DNA of 64,000 nucleotides from Dietzia aurantiaca (GTDB taxonomy: Bacteria > Actinomycetota > Actinomycetes > Mycobacteriales > Mycobacteriaceae): contig NZ_JAIFXZ010000017.1 in assembly GCF_021033825.1 (NCBI RefSeq), positions 1-64,000 of the forward strand, written 5' to 3'. Under the pieces are notes generated by a model. It was not told the origin of the DNA, did not search any database, and worked only from the letters and a program-made list of their open reading frames with translations. The translations under genes and the position numbers were made by a program. Shown piece after piece: positions 59,472 through 64,000 of the stretch; within the stretch, counting starts at the first letter, position 1, and the number at the start of each line of letters is the position of its first letter.

Positions 59472-60359
59472 CTACACCCAGTACGGGACTCGGGAGCGGA
59501 ACTTACGCAGGGCGAAGAAGGCCAGCAGCAGGCCGACGGCGGTGCAGCCCAGGACGATCCACCAGTGGTAGGCGGCGACGGGCTGCCCGAGCATGGGCGC
59601 GCGGACGATCTCCAGGTAGTGGTAGAGCGGGTTGAGTTCGGCGATACGGGCCCGGTCGGCGATCTGACCCCCCTGCTCGTACAGCGTCTGCGTGGTCCAC
59701 ACGATGGGGGTCATGTAGAACAGCAGCTGCACCATCGAGTCGAGCAGCGGCGCGATGTCGCGGAAACGGGTGGCCAGGATGCCGAACAGCATCGATACCC
59801 ACACGCCGTTGATCATGAGCACCGCCAGGCCCAGGGCCGACAGCAGCAACTCCCAGCCCAGCGGGCGCGGGAAGACGATCATGAGCACCACCCAGATGAC
59901 CAGGTTGTGCACCAGGAACAGGAACTGACGCCAGACCAGCCGGTAGACGTGCACGCTCAGCGCGCTGGGCAGTTGCCTGATCAGGCCCTCGTTGGCGATG
60001 AAGACCTCGGAGCCCTCCTTGATGCATCCGGAGATGAATCCCCACATGATCAGGCCCACGGTGACATGGGGCAGGAAGTCGGCGAGCGGGATCTGGAACA
60101 GGATGGAGTAGAGGAACCCCAGTGCCACGGCCATGACGCCGGTGGCGATGGTGATCCACAAGGGCCCGAGCGTGGAGCGCCGGTACCGCTGCTTGATGTC
60201 CTGCCAGCCGAGGGAAAGCCACAGCTCGCGCTGGTGCAGCCCCTGCCGGAGGTCGCCCACGGCACGGCGGAAGGTCTGGGAGTCATTGACGATCTCGCCG
60301 CGTGCGCGCTCGTCGGGGAGCGTCGCCGAGGTGGTATCGGGATGGGACTGGTCCTGCAC
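59472..60359 (-). CDS. wzm: galactan ABC exporter permease Wzm
   Basis: A 295-residue ABC-2 permease with six membrane helices. The N-terminal cytoplasmic part shows LWLSLGWQDIKQRYRRSTLGPLW, and the C-terminal part ELNPLYHYLEIVRAP is typical of polysaccharide exporters (Rv3783). With Wzt it flips the galactan precursor across the membrane. The open frame runs back to 61289, but GTG 60359 (VQDQSHPD) has TAGGCT 8 nt upstream and is the sensible start. Confidence 0.92.
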   Translation of the reverse strand: MQDQSHPDTTSATLPDERARGEIVNDSQTFRRAVGDLRQGLHQRELWLSLGWQDIKQRYRRSTLGPLWITIATGVMAVALGFLYSILFQIPLADFLPHVTVGLIMWGFISGCIKEGSEVFIANEGLIRQLPSALSVHVYRLVWRQFLFLVHNLVIWVVLMIVFPRPLGWELLLSALGLAVLMINGVWVSMLFGILATRFRDIAPLLDSMVQLLFYMTPIVWTTQTLYEQGGQIADRARIAELNPLYHYLEIVRAPMLGQPVAAYHWWIVLGCTAVGLLLAFFALRKFRSRVPYWV

Positions 60360-60367
60360 GAACGCGA

Positions 60368-60373
60368 AGCCTA
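60368..60373 (-). promoter_or_regulatory. -10 hexamer for the wzm-wzt-glfT1 operon
   Basis: TAGGCT on the minus strand, 8 nt before GTG 60359; leaderless arrangement. Confidence 0.55.
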
Positions 60374-60413
60374 CTAGAGCGGCGGGCCTCGGCAGCCCCG
60401 CCGCGAGGGAGCG

Positions 60414-60419
60414 TAGACA
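60414..60419 (+). promoter_or_regulatory. -10-like hexamer for the MDR oxidoreductase
   Basis: TAGACA ending 6 nt before ATG 60426. The last base departs from TANNNT, but the spacing is the same as elsewhere. Confidence 0.4.
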
Positions 60420-60425
60420 GTAGGC

Positions 60426-61442
60426 ATGACGACCAGCACTCAGATCCAGCTCGCCAGCCGACCCCGAGGATGGCCGACGCACGAGAACTTTCGCACGGTC
60501 ACCGTCGAACTCCCGGAGCTCACAGAGGGGGAGATCCGGGTCGCGAACGAGTTCGTCTCCGTCGATCCGTACATGCGCGGCCGGATGAACGAGGGCCGCT
60601 CCTATATCCCGCCGTTCGAGCTCGACCAGACCATGACCGGTGGGGCGGTGGGCCGCGTGGTCGAGTCCCGCTCGGACGAGCATCCGGTGGGCGCGGTGGT
60701 CCTGCACGACCTCGGGTGGCGGGACGTGGCCCAGGGGCCGGGCCGGCAGTTCCGGGTGGTCCGGGAGATCGACGGCGTGCCGAACTCCGCGCACCTGGGG
60801 ATCCTCGGCACCACCGGGCTCACCGCGTACGTGGGGCTCATGCACGTCGGGCGGTTCACGGCCGGGGACACGGTGTTCGTCTCGGGTGCGGCCGGGTCGG
60901 TCGGCTCGGCGGTTGGGCAGATCGCGCGGCTCGAGGGAGCCTCGAAGGTCGTCGGCTCGGCCGGCAGCAGGGAGAAGGTGGATACGGTCACCGGGCGGTA
61001 CGGGTTCGACGCGGCGGTGAACTACAAGGACGGCCCGGTCCGCACGCTCCTGCGCGGGCACTTCGGCGACCGGGACGGCGAGGGGATCGACGTCTACTTC
61101 GACAACGTGGGTGGCGACCACCTCGAGGCCGCGCTGGACCTGATGAACGACGAGGGTCGCATCGCGATGTGCGGCGCGATCAGTTCCTACAACTCCACCG
61201 AGCGCGCCCCCGGGCCCGACAACCTCTGGCTCATGATCACGCGCCGGCTGACGATGCAGGGCTTCACGATCAACAAGCAGATGGGCCACTACAAGGAGTT
61301 CGTGTCCAAGGTCGCCCCGTGGGTGGCCTCCGGCGAGCTGGTCTTCGATGAGACCGTGGTGGACGGGATCGGCAATGCCGTCGACGCGTTTCTCGACATG
61401 ATGGGCGGCGCGAACGTCGGAAAGATGGTCGTCAAGATCTGA
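60426..61442 (+). CDS. NADP-dependent MDR-family oxidoreductase
   Basis: A 338-residue zinc-independent medium-chain reductase of the leukotriene B4 dehydrogenase/CurA type. Diagnostic segments are VDPYMRGRMN (about 39-48), the nucleotide motif GAAGSVGSAVGQIA (about 157-170), YFDNVGGDHLEAAL and GFTINKQMGHY. It reduces alkenal or enone double bonds with NADPH. It has no evident link to the cell-wall genes and is divergent from the wzm operon across 66 bp. Confidence 0.88.
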   Translation: MTTSTQIQLASRPRGWPTHENFRTVTVELPELTEGEIRVANEFVSVDPYMRGRMNEGRSYIPPFELDQTMTGGAVGRVVESRSDEHPVGAVVLHDLGWRDVAQGPGRQFRVVREIDGVPNSAHLGILGTTGLTAYVGLMHVGRFTAGDTVFVSGAAGSVGSAVGQIARLEGASKVVGSAGSREKVDTVTGRYGFDAAVNYKDGPVRTLLRGHFGDRDGEGIDVYFDNVGGDHLEAALDLMNDEGRIAMCGAISSYNSTERAPGPDNLWLMITRRLTMQGFTINKQMGHYKEFVSKVAPWVASGELVFDETVVDGIGNAVDAFLDMMGGANVGKMVVKI

Positions 61443-61548
61443 CCCTGCACCTCACGGCCGGCGCCGAGGCGGCAGGGCCGCGCGTCACCTGGACGCATGA
61501 CCTGGGGTGGGGCGCTGGGCGTCGGGCGCGGTGCGGCAGGGTGGAGCC

Positions 61549-62991
61549 ATGTCGTCCCCGCTGCGCCGTGCCGCGTCCGTCGATCCGTCGCCGCCCTCGC
61601 CGGGTGAGAGTCTGCCGGATCGTGTCGCCGCCGGGCTGCGGCAGCGGGCGCGTCGTTCGCTGGACGGACTGCGCGCCGCGGCGGACGCCCGCTGGGGTCG
61701 GCCCCGCGATGAGAGCCGGCCGATCTACCTGGTGGCCCCGGCCGGCCACCCGAACCACGGCGACGAGCAGCTGCTGGCCGGCTGGCTGCGCTACCTGCGG
61801 CATCGCCTGCCCGGTACGCCCGTGGTGGTGGACTGCCACACGCCCGGCCAGGCCGCGGTGCTGCATCACGCCGAGCATCCGGACGTGCTGTTCACCGACA
61901 CGCTGTGGCGCCTGGCGGGGGAGCACGCGGGGCACGAGCCGTCCGCGGCCGTTGCCGACTCCGGCGCCGACCCCGCCGCCGCGGCCGTCGCGTTCTGCCG
62001 GCACGCGGTCGCCGACCTCGGCACGCGCCCGGCGCTGGCCTCGGGCATCGAGCTGCTGCGCAGCGCATCCATCATCCACCTGATCGGCGGCGGCTACGTC
62101 AACGACCAGTGGCCGCATCACCTCGGCGTGGTGGCCGGCGCGGCGGAGGCCGGCCGGCTGGCGGACGCGAACGTGGTGGCCACGGGGCAGGGCTTCGCCC
62201 CGTTCGCGGACGTCGGCTCGCTCGCCGACGCGCTGGCCGGGTTCGACCTGGTCACCGTCCGCGACGCCGCCTCACGCGACCTGCTGGCGGGCACCGACGC
62301 GCCCGTCCATCTGGTGGGCGACGACGGCTGGCTGTCCCTTGCCGGCGGGGGCGGGATCGAGGCCGGCGACCACCCCGTCTACTCCGACGACCCCCACGCC
62401 GCCCGCGACCTCGTGCTGTGCGCGCAGTCGGATCTGGCGGAGCCGGAGGTCGTCGCCGCGGCCGTCGCGCGGATTCTCGCCGCCTGGAAGATCCCGGGGG
62501 AGCGGATCACCGTGGTGGAGTCGATCCCCGGCGGGGACCGCGTGGTGTGGGACCTGGTGTGTGCCCGCGCCGACGCCGCGTCCGCCACCGGCGCGGGGAC
62601 CGTCGGTGGGGGTGACGACGACGAGGTGGGCCGCGCGCTCGCCGGTATGCAGCTGCCCATGGCGCGTTTCGTGCCGTTCCAGGAGCTGTGGGCCACGGGA
62701 CTGCCTGCACGGTCCGGGCAGGTGTGGCTGACCACCCGTTTCCATCCACACCTGTTCGCGGCCGCGCGCGGGGCCTCCGGGGTGGCGCTCCGGAGCGGGT
62801 CGGCGTACTACGACGTCAAGCACGCGTCGCTGGCCGATGCGGGATCGCCGTGGGTGACCGTGAACGCGCACGACGTCGTCGTCGACCCCCAGGTCCCAAA
62901 CCCGCCGACGGCGGGCGGCTTCGACTCGTCGGCGGTGTCCGCGCTGATCGCCGCGGCGGAAGCGCTGGCCGACGAGGTGTACCCGCTGTGA
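61549..62991 (+). CDS. polysaccharide pyruvyl transferase family protein
   Basis: A 480-residue protein of the CsaB/WcaK-type family that transfers pyruvate ketals to sugars. The N-terminal Rossmann segment has PAGHPNHGDEQLLAGWL, and the middle shows IHLIGGGYVND and VRDAASRDLL. The C-terminal half contains the conserved TTRFHPHLFAAARG with the catalytic-site histidine and GSAYYDVKH. It may modify a surface glycan. ATG 61549 has GGTGGAG upstream. The stop overlaps a 40-codon remnant. Confidence 0.8.
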   Translation: MSSPLRRAASVDPSPPSPGESLPDRVAAGLRQRARRSLDGLRAAADARWGRPRDESRPIYLVAPAGHPNHGDEQLLAGWLRYLRHRLPGTPVVVDCHTPGQAAVLHHAEHPDVLFTDTLWRLAGEHAGHEPSAAVADSGADPAAAAVAFCRHAVADLGTRPALASGIELLRSASIIHLIGGGYVNDQWPHHLGVVAGAAEAGRLADANVVATGQGFAPFADVGSLADALAGFDLVTVRDAASRDLLAGTDAPVHLVGDDGWLSLAGGGGIEAGDHPVYSDDPHAARDLVLCAQSDLAEPEVVAAAVARILAAWKIPGERITVVESIPGGDRVVWDLVCARADAASATGAGTVGGGDDDEVGRALAGMQLPMARFVPFQELWATGLPARSGQVWLTTRFHPHLFAAARGASGVALRSGSAYYDVKHASLADAGSPWVTVNAHDVVVDPQVPNPPTAGGFDSSAVSALIAAAEALADEVYPL

Positions 62992-63110
62992 CGCCGCAGG
63001 ACATCGACCTCGACGGGCGGCGCTTCGCCGGCGTGACCAACTCCGCCGACGGCGAGGTGGGGCAGGCGACGGTGTTCGCCTACCACCAGGACGGCGAGGA
63101 AATCCGGTGA
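62988..63110 (+). pseudogene. truncated GRRFAGVTNS-type small protein remnant
   Basis: A 40-codon frame (GTG 62988, overlapping the previous stop) encodes DGRRFAGVTNSADGEVGQAT then VFAYHQDGEEIR and a TGA. This matches the first 40 or so residues of a widespread family of about 105-residue proteins usually labelled 'n-acetylglutamate synthase', which continue with ATYSGG. Here the remaining two thirds are absent and the following bases do not resume the pattern in any frame I can see, so it is a broken gene. Confidence 0.5.
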
Positions 63111-63201
63111 TCGGTTAGCGGTTTTCGGATCGCGACCGCAGCGGTACCGTCCCCACGACGGGCCGATGACACGGCCATCCGCGATCGCGAGAGGATCCGA
63201 A

Positions 63202-63690
63202 ATGTCCGAGGACACCCGTTCACCCGAGCAGATCGTCGCCGACCTCGTCGAGAAGTCGCCCATCTGCATGGTCACCACCACTGCGGCCGATGGCCGCCTC
63301 GAGGCCCGGCCGATGACGCGGCAGGACTCCGCATTCGACGGCCGGATCCGATTCCTCGCCCCGCGCGACGGTGATCTGGTCACCGAGGTCCGCTCCGACT
63401 CGAAGGTCAACGTCTCCGTGCAGTCCTCCGACGGATTCGTGTCCGTCTCGGGCCGGGCGGAGATCGACGACTCCCGCGAGACCGTCGACCAGAACTGGAA
63501 CGCTGCGGCTGAAGCATGGTTTCCGGACGGCCCGGAGACGGCCGTCGGACTCGTCGTCCACGCCGACTCGGCCGAGTACTGGGACTCGAGCGGCTCCACC
63601 ATCGCGCACGTCGCGTCGTTCGTCCGCGCGGCGGTGTCCGGAGACGACCACACGCCCGATATGGGCACGAGCGGCACAGTGGAGCTGTGA
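63202..63690 (+). CDS. pyridoxamine-5'-phosphate-oxidase-like (general stress protein 26 type)
   Basis: A 162-residue split-barrel flavin-binding protein. The segments SPICMVTTTAADGRLEARPMT and IRFLAPRDGDLVTEVRSD match the stress-protein 26 subgroup (Pyrid_ox_like), followed by VSVSGRAEI. It probably binds a flavin or F420; the reaction is unknown. ATG 63202 has GAGAGGA 7 nt upstream, preferred over ATG 63166. Confidence 0.78.
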   Translation: MSEDTRSPEQIVADLVEKSPICMVTTTAADGRLEARPMTRQDSAFDGRIRFLAPRDGDLVTEVRSDSKVNVSVQSSDGFVSVSGRAEIDDSRETVDQNWNAAAEAWFPDGPETAVGLVVHADSAEYWDSSGSTIAHVASFVRAAVSGDDHTPDMGTSGTVEL

Positions 63691-63738
63691 GATGACGCGC
63701 TCTTCCACGGCCGCGCGAGACGCCGACAGGACCGGCCG

Positions 63739-64000
63739 GTGACCGACCCCCGGGGCGATTCCGCTGTCGCACCTCGTGCGGTCCTGGTGATCGGGGCAAC
63801 AGGGTACGTCGGCTCTCGGCTGGTCCCCCGGCTGCTGGCCGACGGGGCGCGTGTCTCGGTGCTGGTTCGTTCGCCGGACAAACTCGAGGACGTCCCGTGG
63901 CGGGAGGCCGTCACCGTCCACCGGGGCGGTCTCGAGGACGAGGAGACACTGACGGCGGCGCTGAGTCAGGTCGATGTCGCCTGCCACCTGGTCCACGCCA
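63739..64000 (+). CDS. NAD(P)-binding atypical SDR, truncated by window end
   Basis: The first 87 codons of a reductase, starting GTG 63739. The Rossmann motif VIGATGYVGSRLV (about 17-29) is followed by the Arg of VLVRSPDKL and VDVACHLVHA, the pattern of NmrA-like or atypical SDR proteins. The C-terminus lies outside the window, so the substrate class cannot be judged. It starts 48 nt after the stress-protein gene and may be co-transcribed. Confidence 0.7.
   Translation, partial: MTDPRGDSAVAPRAVLVIGATGYVGSRLVPRLLADGARVSVLVRSPDKLEDVPWREAVTVHRGGLEDEETLTAALSQVDVACHLVHA

Noticed and set aside
60360-61289. Upstream 310-codon extension of the wzm frame
   Set aside because: It runs antisense through the MDR oxidoreductase gene; the TAGGCT box and family length place the wzm start at 60359.

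Overview
The window is high-GC actinobacterial DNA. It carries, in almost unbroken conserved order, the arabinogalactan and mycolic-acid cell-wall locus of mycolate-containing Mycobacteriales. The order pheA, phosphoglycerate mutase, small metallopeptidase, septum-formation protein, serS, acyltransferase, HAD hydrolase, PGRP protein, glf, glfT2, PAP2, ubiA, aftB, mycolyltransferases, cutinase-like protein, fadD32, pks13, accD4, emb, aftA, dprE2, dprE1, gtrA, glfT1, wzt, wzm follows the Mycobacterium tuberculosis Rv3838c-Rv3781 region. Differences point away from Mycobacterium: only two emb genes, LGFP repeats on a mycolyltransferase and on the PGRP protein, and a DUF6541 membrane protein. A Dietzia- or Gordonia-like organism is my best inference, but the genus cannot be proven from this window.

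Layout. Positions 1-9.7 kb hold housekeeping and lipid genes: a CPBP protease, a membrane protein, pheA with a phosphatase, a minimal metalloprotease, a septum-formation protein, an ankyrin protein, serS, a hotdog thioesterase, an acyltransferase and a HAD phosphatase. From 9.9 to 37.4 kb lies the envelope block: the PGRP/LGFP exoprotein; glf; an insert of three genes (a two-TM SAVED-like protein, a TPM/DUF5129 protein and a cyclophilin lipoprotein); then glfT2-PAP2-ubiA-aftB, two mycolyltransferases, a DUF732 lipoprotein, a cutinase-like esterase, and fadD32-pks13-accD4. From 37.6 to 50.4 kb, all on the minus strand, are two emb arabinosyltransferases, aftA, dprE2, dprE1 and a secreted lipase. 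From 50.5 to 55 kb an apparent operon holds gtrA, a DUF6541 membrane protein and a second full-length GlfT2-like transferase. From 55 to 64 kb are an AbiEi/DUF559-like protein, a DUF4442 protein, a maleylpyruvate-isomerase-like protein, the wzm-wzt-glfT1 operon, an MDR oxidoreductase, a polysaccharide pyruvyl transferase, a 40-residue gene remnant, a flavin/PNP-oxidase-like stress protein, and an SDR gene cut by the window end.

Function. DprE1/DprE2 and UbiA make decaprenyl-phospho-arabinose. Glf and GlfT1/GlfT2 build the galactan, Wzm/Wzt export it, and AftA, Emb and AftB add arabinan. FadD32, Pks13 and AccD4 make mycolic acids, and the mycolyltransferases attach them.

Regulation and structure. 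At least 17 start codons lie 6-8 nt downstream of a TANNNT hexamer, the signature of leaderless transcription, which often settles the start codon (several are GTG). Gene ends carry strong hairpins, including a 57-bp palindromic repeat family present three times (13.8, 16.8 and 47.3 kb). The most unusual items are the solitary TM-SAVED-like gene inside the cell-wall locus, the second GlfT2-like enzyme, and the 57-bp palindromes.
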